The notes below the pieces were generated by a model that ran no database searches, had not been told where the DNA came from, and worked only from the letters and a program-made list of their open reading frames with translations. DNA of 22,778 nt from a virus. Positions 6,133-13,663 of this stretch are shown one piece after another. Location of the stretch: positions 1 to 22,778 of the IMG/VR virus record IMGVR_UViG_3300044641_000403; one strand, given 5' to 3'. The position numbers and the translations under genes were made by a program. How positions within the stretch are numbered: position 1 is the stretch's first letter; each line of letters begins with the position of its first letter.

Positions 6133-7940
6133 TATCTTTTTGCCCCTAATAGACTTTTTAGAAGAGGGTTGTTCTGATCTACCTTAGTTGATGTTTGGGG
6201 GGTTGCGCGCGGCTTAGGTAAGTCGGCGGAACTTATATACCGATCTGCGATTGGCCGCACGGTCAGTTTAAACTTAGGGTCTTCGGCGGATAAATCACCA
6301 TATCTATCATTATAAAATTCTATACGTCGTTGGCGCGTGCGGTATGCCTCGCGGCGTAGTTTTTTTAAGTCCTCATCAAACTTAGCTACGCCGCCCGTTT
6401 GGGTTAAGGAGTTAGCACTTTTAGCTATAAGTTGAACATCTAGGTTAGATGCGTTACCGACAGGCGACCCGCCAGTTGGGGTAGCCTGTTTCGCCTCTAC
6501 CAACGATCCAAGTGTATCGGCGTTTTTAACTCTATCATACATAGCCTGCAATTCTGCTTGGCGTTCATTTTGACCCAAGCTACCGAGGTAATGTAGGTTA
6601 CCTTCAATTCGGCCAACAATGAAACGTCGGTCAGCAGACCGCAAAAGCGCATCTATTTCTTCAATATATTTATCAAGACTTTGAATTGCTGCTTTGGTTT
6701 CATTTTTTGCTTCTAGTGCTTCTGACCTTTTTTCAACGGCGCGCTCTGCTTTCTTAATATCCGCCGCAATTCTTGGGTTCATTTCCAATTCCACGTTCTT
6801 AGACGCGCGGGTCTTTGCCCCTTCTTGCGCTCCAAGAATAGCGGGGTCAACTGGCGAAGGGGTCGGCGCCATGCTTGGATTGCGCCCCCGAATTGGGTCG
6901 CCGACCCTATACTGCGCCAGCGTCTGCTCCATCGGCTGATTGCGATTGACCGCGAAGTCTGCCTGCGGCCTTTGCCCTTGGTTAACAGCAAACTGCGGCT
7001 GCTGACCCATTCCGCTGGGTTGCAGCGTAATGTTATTGGCTTGGATCATGTCCATGAACGGCTGCTTGTTCTGTTCCGGTGCCATCGCCATAAGCTGATC
7101 GAAATCTTCCTGCGCCATAACACGCGTCCGGACCGCGGAGTCAACAATCTGCTGCGCCCTTTCAGGTGTCATCTGGGCTGCGGCTGGCGCGCCCATACCG
7201 CCGCGCGTAAAGGATGCGGCGGTGTCTTGCATACCTAGTTGACTTTCTAGGTTACGCAAATCTTCTTGTTGGTATGCGTTTAGGGGGCGCGTGGCGTCAG
7301 GACCAAAAGTCATCGGTGCGTCGGACGCTGCCGACGGTCCACGTCCCATAGCTGATGCTGGCGGTGCAGTCGGTGTTGCGCGGGGCGGTTGATTTACATC
7401 GCGTATCTTTGTCGCAACTATAGGCGTCGCCTCAAAGTCCGTATTGCCGCCGCTTTCCACTAATATGGGTATACCGTCTTTATCAAATATTATCTCTGTC
7501 TTCCGCTTCGAGGTGTTATTTGCAATAAACTCGTCGGCTTTCGTAATAGCAAATGTCATCGCGTCTTTATTAAAGGTGGGTGCGATTTGACGCATGACTG
7601 CCGCAGAGTCAGGGTCAATAGCGTCTGCTTGCCTAAGCCAAAGCTGGTATGCTTCTTCTGACCCAGATTGCAGAACGCCTACACCCCTGTTGCGAAGTTC
7701 GGTCATCCCTGCAACGCGATATGCTTGGTCTTCTTTACGTACATTCAATCTTTGTGTTTCTTCCGCGCGGCTTTCACCCGCCCGTGCGTATTCCATCTCC
7801 TGACGTATACGCTCACCCTGAAGCTGCGCTGCGCGCTGTTGCGACGCCATGTTCATCATGTTCGCCATCTGCGTTGTAGCGCGGGCGGGATCAGGAAGCT
7901 GCGGGTTGCGCGCCTGAAGTGCTATCATCTGGTTAGCCAT
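6132..7940 (-). CDS. Internal virion / ejection-type protein with ATPTGG motif (602 aa)
   Basis: Second member of the ejection-type trio. The N-terminal 80 residues are polar, Met/Gln-rich and helical. Residues about 180-385 are low complexity and Pro/Gln/Ala-rich. A probable coiled coil spans about 388-435 (DIKKAERAVEKRSEALEA region). It is followed by IVGRIEGNLHYLGSLGQ and, at 486-493, ATPTGGSP within a helical block. A xSPTGGxxG signature downstream of a helical hairpin is something I recall from internal proteins of aquatic phages. It begins one base after the 263-aa gene stop and ends in a TAATG overlap, so the three genes are tightly coupled. There is no enzymatic motif. Confidence 0.75.
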   Translation of the reverse strand: MANQMIALQARNPQLPDPARATTQMANMMNMASQQRAAQLQGERIRQEMEYARAGESRAEETQRLNVRKEDQAYRVAGMTELRNRGVGVLQSGSEEAYQLWLRQADAIDPDSAAVMRQIAPTFNKDAMTFAITKADEFIANNTSKRKTEIIFDKDGIPILVESGGNTDFEATPIVATKIRDVNQPPRATPTAPPASAMGRGPSAASDAPMTFGPDATRPLNAYQQEDLRNLESQLGMQDTAASFTRGGMGAPAAAQMTPERAQQIVDSAVRTRVMAQEDFDQLMAMAPEQNKQPFMDMIQANNITLQPSGMGQQPQFAVNQGQRPQADFAVNRNQPMEQTLAQYRVGDPIRGRNPSMAPTPSPVDPAILGAQEGAKTRASKNVELEMNPRIAADIKKAERAVEKRSEALEAKNETKAAIQSLDKYIEEIDALLRSADRRFIVGRIEGNLHYLGSLGQNERQAELQAMYDRVKNADTLGSLVEAKQATPTGGSPVGNASNLDVQLIAKSANSLTQTGGVAKFDEDLKKLRREAYRTRQRRIEFYNDRYGDLSAEDPKFKLTVRPIADRYISSADLPKPRATPQTSTKVDQNNPLLKSLLGAKR

Positions 7941-7941
7941 A

Positions 7942-8733
7942 TCAGTTTTGCCCTGTTAAGTTAAATTTCGTGGCTGAGCCAAAGCCCGGGCCTCGCGCTT
8001 TACTACTGTCAAACGTGTTGCCGCGGTAGTAGTCCATCATAGCGTTCTGCATGGGTAGCTGCCCTGCGATGCCAGCGACTTGACCTAGCGCGGTGTTAAG
8101 TGCGTTACCCTGACCGATGTAACCCGACGCGCGGGCTTGGCCGGCGTTGTAGATGTTCGACGCTTCGTTCTGGCCCATCTGCCCTGCGGCACCTGTCATC
8201 ACATTGGTTGCGGATTGGCCGGAGCCCATCAGCGATTGCAGCGGATTAAGGCGCGCGGATCGCTCGACTTGGAAACGGTTAAACGCGTTCTGATATTCTT
8301 GGCTGGCCAAGTCCTGACCGAAACGCTGGATGCCCTTCAAAGTGCTGCCCGACATGAGGTTGCCGCGCGCTGCTGCCGACCGCTCTAACGCCTTCATGCC
8401 TTCCGCTTGACGGAAAGCATAACCGGGGTCTTGTTGAAATTGATCGGTACCAAAGGCTTTCGCCATGCTGCCATAGCCAGCCGCGGCCTTGTCGCCGCCG
8501 ATACCCAGAAGCTGCATAATCTCTTGCTGTGCCGTCATCCCGCCTTGGCGAAACGGCTCTTGCAATTCGATTTGCCGCTGGAACATGCGCTCCTGTGCAG
8601 CGTTAGCGTCTTGTGACGCTTGGACTTGCGCCCTAGACGCTTTTTTGGCTGCACTCTTAGCCATCGCGCCGCCAGCAAGTGAACTTGCGGCGGATACGCC
8701 TGCGGCGATTGCCATGCCAGTGGTAAGTGCCAT
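7942..8733 (-). CDS. DNA-ejection-type protein, small member (263 aa)
   Basis: Likely virion ejection protein comparable in size and place to P22 gp7. The N-terminus is a small-residue hydrophobic helix (MAIAAGVSAASSLAGGAMAK), then a basic, Gln-rich helical section (AQVQASQDANAAQERMF, RQIELQEPFRQGG). The C-terminal half is rich in Gly, Gln, Ala and Asn (QSLMGSGQSATNVMTGAAGQ), giving a membrane-active or flexible look. The start overlaps the GNAT stop by one base (TGATG), and the next gene follows after one base. Assignment rests on composition and gene order; similar proteins are often labelled DNA transfer protein. Confidence 0.72.
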   Translation of the reverse strand: MALTTGMAIAAGVSAASSLAGGAMAKSAAKKASRAQVQASQDANAAQERMFQRQIELQEPFRQGGMTAQQEIMQLLGIGGDKAAAGYGSMAKAFGTDQFQQDPGYAFRQAEGMKALERSAAARGNLMSGSTLKGIQRFGQDLASQEYQNAFNRFQVERSARLNPLQSLMGSGQSATNVMTGAAGQMGQNEASNIYNAGQARASGYIGQGNALNTALGQVAGIAGQLPMQNAMMDYYRGNTFDSSKARGPGFGSATKFNLTGQN

Positions 8734-9197
8734 CAGTTTAATCCCTTTACAAATACACGTTCTGTGGGCGCGTATCCTAAGCGTCCGTACATTTTCGCCA
8801 TAGTAGTAACGCGGTCGTTATCCAGCGCAATCATAAACATGGCTTCTGCCTGCTTACTCTTACCCCATTTTTCTATCTCTTGAAACAGCAATTTTGATGC
8901 TGCCCCACCCCGTGCGTCAGGCTTGATATACCACCATAACTCCTGCGCCACCAGCTTCGATGGGTTGAAGTACATAGGGTATGTAAGCGCCGCAGTAATC
9001 CCGACTATTTCGTCGTCATCTTCAGCCACCAAAACAACCATATTTTCGTTGTCTAGCGCGCCTTCGACAAACGCCGCGGTGCTGTCACGGTCGAACGGGA
9101 TTAGATGGTTGACAGGTGTCGTCGCCACAAATGCTTCCGCCAAGTCCATGTAGCACGGTATGTCTTCGACAGTAGCAGTGCGGACTGTCACGGGCAT
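8733..9197 (-). CDS. GNAT-family acetyltransferase-like protein (154 aa)
   Basis: GNAT fold expected: the N-terminus IRT-like VRTATVEDIPCYMDLAEAF, a central beta pair (VVLVAEDDDEIVGITAAL), motif A ELWWYIKPDARGGAASKLL at about 86-104 with an acetyl-CoA pyrophosphate loop of the R/Q-x-x-G-x-G/A type (here ARGGAA), and C-terminal motif B MYGRLGYAPTERVFVKG. Length is normal for a single-domain GNAT. It sits inside the virion gene block between a beta-type protein and the ejection genes, which recalls the acetyltransferase-like T7 gp13 family. It may therefore be a virion component or virion-modifying factor rather than a metabolic enzyme. The substrate is unknown. Start by TAATG overlap. Confidence 0.88.
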   Translation of the reverse strand: MPVTVRTATVEDIPCYMDLAEAFVATTPVNHLIPFDRDSTAAFVEGALDNENMVVLVAEDDDEIVGITAALTYPMYFNPSKLVAQELWWYIKPDARGGAASKLLFQEIEKWGKSKQAEAMFMIALDNDRVTTMAKMYGRLGYAPTERVFVKGLN

Positions 9198-9532
9198 TAG
9201 CTAACTAGACGGCCTGACGCGCGGATGTTGACCGCCGACGCCGTACCCGCAACAGTGCTGATGAAGCCGTTATTAGGCAGCACATGACCGACCAGTTCAG
9301 GAAAGGTGTACGTCTCGCTGGCCTGAAGCGTCTTGGTCTTGACGATCAAGTTGCCGTTACCTGCGGTGTCCGCAGGCGAAACAAGGTTGACGCTGATCGT
9401 TGCCGGAGACGCCGAATAGTTCGTAGCCGTAAACTTGTCGATAATCGTCTGCACGCCATTCGACGTGTATTGCGTCGTCTGGGTATTTTCCGCAGTTTTA
9501 GCAGGGATGATGTTGCTGACAGTGACTGCCAT
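9197..9532 (-). CDS. Small beta-rich virion-type protein (111 aa)
   Basis: Ser/Thr/Ala/Val-rich sequence with alternating hydrophobic strands (TIIDKFTATNYSASPATISV, NLIVKTKTLQASETYTF), a PELVGHVL turn and a closing VNIRASGRLVS strand. This suggests an Ig-like or jelly-roll beta sandwich, common among phage decoration and tail accessory proteins. There is no signal peptide or enzymatic motif. The ribosome site AAAGGAA overlaps the TAA of the 44-aa gene upstream, about seven bases before ATG. It lies between tailspike-associated genes and the GNAT gene. The precise role is unknown. Confidence 0.8.
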   Translation of the reverse strand: MAVTVSNIIPAKTAENTQTTQYTSNGVQTIIDKFTATNYSASPATISVNLVSPADTAGNGNLIVKTKTLQASETYTFPELVGHVLPNNGFISTVAGTASAVNIRASGRLVS

Positions 9533-9543
9533 GCCAAATTCCT

Positions 9544-9678
9544 TTATTTCGTCGCGGGTTTAGGCGGAGGTGCTGTCTTAATAGGCGCGGGCTTTTCAGG
9601 GTACGCTTCTTTAGGGCCAAGCAGCTTGATAAACATTTCAAGCGATTTGCCTTCGGCTGGTTGTGGTTCGTTAGTCAT
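9544..9678 (-). CDS. Small Pro-rich protein (44 aa)
   Basis: A 44-residue frame: a polar N-terminus (MTNEPQPAEGKSLEMFIKLL) with one short amphipathic helix, followed by a Pro/Lys/Ala tail (KPAPIKTAPPPKPATK). The start codon overlaps the tailspike stop (ATGA), and its stop overlaps the ribosome site of the next gene, giving a coupled chain. No family recognised. It may be an unstructured linker or assembly peptide, which is a guess. The tight overlaps on both sides are the main support. Confidence 0.6.
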   Translation of the reverse strand: MTNEPQPAEGKSLEMFIKLLGPKEAYPEKPAPIKTAPPPKPATK

Positions 9679-11663
9679 CGTCCGGCTACCTCGATTGTGG
9701 TTGTTACTTGGGTTGAAGCGACGCCCGGATACCGGATAGGTACTATTGATGTCGTCACAACACCTACGTTTGCAGGCACCGTAAGCGCTGAGTTACCGCT
9801 TGTGGCAAGCGCGCTTTTAATGGCACGGAACAAGTTAGTAGGTAGCGCAATAGTAATGTTACCGCTGCCATCCGTAGTTTCGACCACCACGTTACGGTAC
9901 ATGGTTGTTCCGTCTGATCCGATAGTCCACGACCAGTTAGTTCCGGGTAACGCTTCTACAATGTCGCCGACGCGGGTTTCGCTAATAGCGTAACCAGAGG
10001 CGTCTACAACTCTTGCAGACGTATAGGTGCCTGAGCCGCGGAACGTGTTTTGGCGCTCAATAATCCCCCTGTCTAAGACCGTTGAAGCGACAAACAGCCA
10101 TTCAGAAAATGACGCGTAGCTGACCGTCATGTTTTCCGTGATGCGAATATCAGTAGATATAGGCCCGCCGATAGCAAAAGCGTTGCCACCCGTCCAAGCA
10201 CCTTCGGCAAAAATTTCATTGCCGTCAATGATCGTATCGACGCAGTCAATGAGTTGTCCGATACGCGTGAGGTTACTTGTTGACGTAGCGTCAACAACAA
10301 ACAAACCGTCGCGGACGCGGACAAATTCAAGATATTGGAAGTCAAAACATGGTCCTGAACCCTGCCAACCGCAAGTGTCAAAAATCCAGTTATCCGCAGG
10401 CGCATACGCGCTGTTGGTGTCCAAAAGTTGTGCAAATCCAACACCGGAATAGGCTTGACTGTTTGCCCAACGACCTTGTTCGTGCGAATGCACAAGCGCG
10501 GTAAAACCAGTCCAGAGGAAATCCCAACCAAATTTATAGCCGACTGTCATACAGTTGTCGAAGTTGTAGCTATCGCCAGCGCCGGTGCCAGCTTGGCCGG
10601 GAGGGCAATCAGGATCAGATGCGGAGTTTGACGGGAATACGTGCGCGTTGCTGCTTAGGACAAAGAAGTTCCGCCCAAACACGATAAAGTTGCGCCAATC
10701 CAAGCCGCGCTGGATGTTGCGGGTAATCGTGGAGTTCACGAAATAAGAAGTAGTGTCGCGCGACAAAATCATTACGTTGTCTATGACGTGACACCAAGCA
10801 GGCTGGCTGCCTGAGAACCGGACGTTAAAGCAGCAGGCGGCGGCAGCGCCAGCGGCAGGCGTAATACGCAAATTCTGTACGTAGAACGTGCCTGTAGCAG
10901 CTACGGAATTGGTGAAACCATGCGACCAAAACGTACCTGTGCCCGTGTATTTGATTTCGGTCAGATCGCGGCCAGCGCCCCAAAGGTTTATGTTCTGGTT
11001 TTGGCCGGTCTGGATACCGATATTAAAAATGGCAACGCCAGCGGGCAGGTTAAGTTCACCGCCGCCGGGGCGATCATTGAACCATGCCTGCACGGAAACA
11101 GCGTCGATCTCATTCGTCAACGCCGTGACTTGTGGCACTAACGCCTGCCATTGGCTAAGCGAATAGCCAGTTACGTTTATACCTTTGAAATAGGTTACTG
11201 ACGAAAGAGGATGGCTGAAGCCATCAGCGACATAGCCGTACCAGCGGATGTCGTTATTTTCCGCCAGCCATACCAACCATTCACCTACCGTATTATTGGC
11301 GTAAGAAAGACTTGTGGAGAAGCCAACTAGACCGGCGCCGGTCAGCGCGGACAAATCGCTGTATATCCCTGACGGAACTCCGCCGATGTTATCGTGCGAC
11401 CAAAGCTGGATGTTCGTGCTAGTGGTCAAGACAAATTTATAAGAGGCGCTTGTTGTCAGCCAAATCTCGCTGCTAACGCGGCCAGCGCTATCCAAAATTA
11501 TGGGGTTAGCGTGCGGCGTAGCGCCAGTGCTGCTGGTGTATGTGGTCGCAGGGGTTGTGGTCCCCGCTGCGTAAGTATATAGCTTACCACCGGCCAGAGG
11601 CACGCCGTTGTTATCAAAAAACTGCCAGCCTGCCCCACCCAGAATTGAAATATCGACCGTCAT
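9675..11663 (-). CDS. Tailspike / receptor-binding protein with head-binding N-domain and probable beta-helix (662 aa)
   Basis: Predicted host-recognition protein. Residues about 10-95 match the short-tail spike head-binding/adaptor type: WQFFDNNGVPLAGGKLYTYA, TTTPATTYTSSTGATPHANP, ILDSAGRVSSEIWL. After a helical linker, NDRPGGGELNLPAGVAIFNI at about 197-216 marks the usual start of a right-handed parallel beta-helix, with repeated short-strand pattern and many Asn/Ser/Thr afterwards. The C-terminal third is beta-rich and ends TTTIEVAGR. No catalytic residues can be assigned by eye, so depolymerase activity is only possible. AAGGA precedes the ATG. Uniquely among the virion genes it is preceded by a 71-base gap with a promoter-like sequence. 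Confidence 0.85.
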   Translation of the reverse strand: MTVDISILGGAGWQFFDNNGVPLAGGKLYTYAAGTTTPATTYTSSTGATPHANPIILDSAGRVSSEIWLTTSASYKFVLTTSTNIQLWSHDNIGGVPSGIYSDLSALTGAGLVGFSTSLSYANNTVGEWLVWLAENNDIRWYGYVADGFSHPLSSVTYFKGINVTGYSLSQWQALVPQVTALTNEIDAVSVQAWFNDRPGGGELNLPAGVAIFNIGIQTGQNQNINLWGAGRDLTEIKYTGTGTFWSHGFTNSVAATGTFYVQNLRITPAAGAAAACCFNVRFSGSQPAWCHVIDNVMILSRDTTSYFVNSTITRNIQRGLDWRNFIVFGRNFFVLSSNAHVFPSNSASDPDCPPGQAGTGAGDSYNFDNCMTVGYKFGWDFLWTGFTALVHSHEQGRWANSQAYSGVGFAQLLDTNSAYAPADNWIFDTCGWQGSGPCFDFQYLEFVRVRDGLFVVDATSTSNLTRIGQLIDCVDTIIDGNEIFAEGAWTGGNAFAIGGPISTDIRITENMTVSYASFSEWLFVASTVLDRGIIERQNTFRGSGTYTSARVVDASGYAISETRVGDIVEALPGTNWSWTIGSDGTTMYRNVVVETTDGSGNITIALPTNLFRAIKSALATSGNSALTVPANVGVVTTSIVPIRYPGVASTQVTTTIEVAGR

Positions 11664-11687
11664 ACGTTTATCCTTGTGAGCCGCGCG

Positions 11688-11717
11688 TTTATACGCTGGT
11701 ATAGCCTATTGTGTCAA
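11688..11717 (-). promoter_or_regulatory. Sigma70-type promoter upstream of the tailspike gene
   Basis: On the minus strand the intergenic gap reads TTGACA (11712-11717), an 18-base spacer, then TATAAA (11688-11693). That is a perfect -35 and a 5/6 -10 element at acceptable spacing. It lies 25 bases ahead of the tailspike ATG, with AAGGA between, so it would give a short leader. It could give host-polymerase transcription of tailspike, ejection and lysis genes independent of the upstream operon. Not tested; seen by eye only. Confidence 0.6.
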
Positions 11718-11734
11718 CCGCAACTGAAACTCGA

Positions 11735-13663
11735 TTAGCTTTGCGTTGCGTACTTCAATTCTAATGTTTCAAGCCGCGCCGACACGTCTTGCAGCGACCG
11801 CACCAAAAGCGCGACCATGTTGGCGTAGGCCAGTGCGTCGGGCCTATCTTCTTCGTCGTATGTTACAAACTCGGTCATGCCTAGCGCGTCTACTTCTTCG
11901 GCAATAAGCCCTGCGTAAACTTTATCGCCGTCATTTTTACCCTTGTAAAATACCGGCCTAAGTTTGTTAAGATCGGCAAGCCCGCGAGAATAATCAGTCA
12001 CGTCAGTCTTGTATCGGATGGATGATGTAGACCGCAACAGTTCGCCCGCAACGATACCTAAAACGCAGTTAGCAGCGGCGGCTGTCGTGTTGTTATATGG
12101 CGACGCTGCTGCGCTGCCGGTGAACATTTTTCCGTCGTCTTGGATAAAAAACATATTGGTGCCAGAGCTGTTGCGGATAACTTGGGCGTATGTGGCGGAA
12201 GTGGACCCCGTACCTTGAATAAAAAAGCGGAATGAACCTATAGGCGCTGCACCGACGCCGACTTCAGTTCCGTTGTCTTGGATAATAGACGCTGAGACTG
12301 CCGAAGTTCCGTTACCTTTAAGGAGATAGCCGGATGTTAGTGTTGTCGCGCCGGTCCCGCCGTTAGCAACAGGGAGAGTGCCGCTAACCTGCGTTGTAAG
12401 GCTGACACCAGACAAAGTGCCGCCGAGGGTCAAGCTGCCGCTCGAAGTGACTGACCCAGTCAATGTGATGCCGTTGACAGTGCCAGTGCCGGATACGCTG
12501 GTGACAGTACCAACATACTGGTCGTTCGAAGTGATCGTAAAGCTAGGGTACGTGCCGGTAACAACAGTCGTCCCCGCGCCGGTTAGGCTGACAATTTGAT
12601 CTGGCGCGGCGTTGGTTATCGTAAAGGAGGGGTAGGTGCCGGACACCGAAATACCCGTGCCAGCGGTCAACGTGACAGTTTGGTCGGGCGCGGTGTTTGT
12701 GATCGTAAACGAAGGGTACGTACCGGACACCGAAATGCCAGTCCCTGAAGTCAGAGAAACCGTTTGATCGGGTGCGCTGTTCGACAGCGTGCCGCCTGAC
12801 AGCAGCAGCCCAGTGCCGACCGTGATTTCTTCGGCGGCGCCGGTGCTGGCTGTAGTGCGCCCTAGCAAGCGGTTGGTGGACATTACCAAGCCGTTGGCGG
12901 AAGCATACGCGCTGGGTGCTACATAGTCGGTCGCCGCAATCGCAGCCAACAAGGCTGTGCCGTTACCTTTGACAAGCCCCGTAACCGAAGTTGAGAGAGT
13001 TATAGCCGGAGTGGTGGTGGCATTAGCTACCGTGCCTGCAAAGCCATTAGCCGATACAACCGAAACGCTTGTCACTGTCCCGACAAAAGCATCTGTCGCA
13101 TTGATGGTGATAGAGCCAGCGCCATTGGTGATGCTGACATTTGTGCCTGCCGTCAGTGTTGCTTTGGTCAGCGTATTTCCGGTTGTGTTACCAATCAGAA
13201 GTTCGCCGTTGGTGTAAGTTACTTGGCCTGTACCCCCGCTGGCAACCGCCAGTGTGCCGCCAAGCGTAAGGGTGCCGCTTGTCGTGATTGGCGATCCGGT
13301 AAAAGTTAGTCCTGTTGCACCGCCGGACGCAGCGACCGAAGTGACAGTGCCACCAAGGTCAGGCGGCGTAACTTCAAAAGCGTCTTGCAAATTGTTTAAG
13401 CTGCTCTCAAGTGAAGCCGTCAGCGAAGTGGCGTCAGGCGCGCTCTGGACGCCTTGCGCCAAATCAATCAACATAGCGTCGTAGGACGCCAGCAATGCCG
13501 TAGTGTCCGGCACTAATTCGGTTTCTTCTTGGGTAGTTTGCGTTGCAGTCAATAGCGACAGGAAAAACCTATACCATTCACGGCTGATAGCACCCGACCG
13601 CTCGTCAATCAGACTGACGCGGGGCGGCGTCATCTGCGTAGGGTTAGTTGGGGTGTACACCAT
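11735..13663 (-). CDS. Repeat-rich tail fibre with C-terminal S74 chaperone domain (642 aa)
   Basis: Likely trimeric fibre protein. The N-terminus (RVSLIDERSGAISREWYRFF, about 15-34) probably docks to the tail. A Gly/Ser/Thr/Val-rich beta-repeat body follows, including three 28-residue repeats (297-380, each opening APDQ and containing TYPSFTIT), and GTVTSV modules at about 105, 195 and 385. The end (about 545-642) is a peptidase S74 intramolecular chaperone: SSIRYKTDV with the conserved Ser and Lys, YAGLIAEEVDALG, and a final coiled coil (LVRSLQDVSARLETLE). In this family the domain trimerises the fibre then cleaves itself off. It occupies the slot after gp10 where P22 has its needle gene. 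Start by TAATG overlap. Confidence 0.9.
   Translation of the reverse strand: MVYTPTNPTQMTPPRVSLIDERSGAISREWYRFFLSLLTATQTTQEETELVPDTTALLASYDAMLIDLAQGVQSAPDATSLTASLESSLNNLQDAFEVTPPDLGGTVTSVAASGGATGLTFTGSPITTSGTLTLGGTLAVASGGTGQVTYTNGELLIGNTTGNTLTKATLTAGTNVSITNGAGSITINATDAFVGTVTSVSVVSANGFAGTVANATTTPAITLSTSVTGLVKGNGTALLAAIAATDYVAPSAYASANGLVMSTNRLLGRTTASTGAAEEITVGTGLLLSGGTLSNSAPDQTVSLTSGTGISVSGTYPSFTITNTAPDQTVTLTAGTGISVSGTYPSFTITNAAPDQIVSLTGAGTTVVTGTYPSFTITSNDQYVGTVTSVSGTGTVNGITLTGSVTSSGSLTLGGTLSGVSLTTQVSGTLPVANGGTGATTLTSGYLLKGNGTSAVSASIIQDNGTEVGVGAAPIGSFRFFIQGTGSTSATYAQVIRNSSGTNMFFIQDDGKMFTGSAAASPYNNTTAAAANCVLGIVAGELLRSTSSIRYKTDVTDYSRGLADLNKLRPVFYKGKNDGDKVYAGLIAEEVDALGMTEFVTYDEEDRPDALAYANMVALLVRSLQDVSARLETLELKYATQS
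12524..12775 (-). repeat. Three tandem 84-bp units in the fibre gene
   Basis: Residues 297-324, 325-352 and 353-380 of the fibre are three in-frame copies of a 28-residue unit (APDQ...TYPSFTIT...). Units one and two are nearly identical in protein (GISVSGTYPSFTIT in both). The third has diverged (TTVVTGTYPSFTIT). This is a tandem duplication within the shaft. Confidence 0.9.

Noticed and set aside
9346-9739. Overlapping frames on both strands around the 111-aa and 44-aa genes
   Set aside because: Out-of-frame shadows, Arg-rich and without ribosome sites; the 111-aa and 44-aa frames explain the region with coupled starts.
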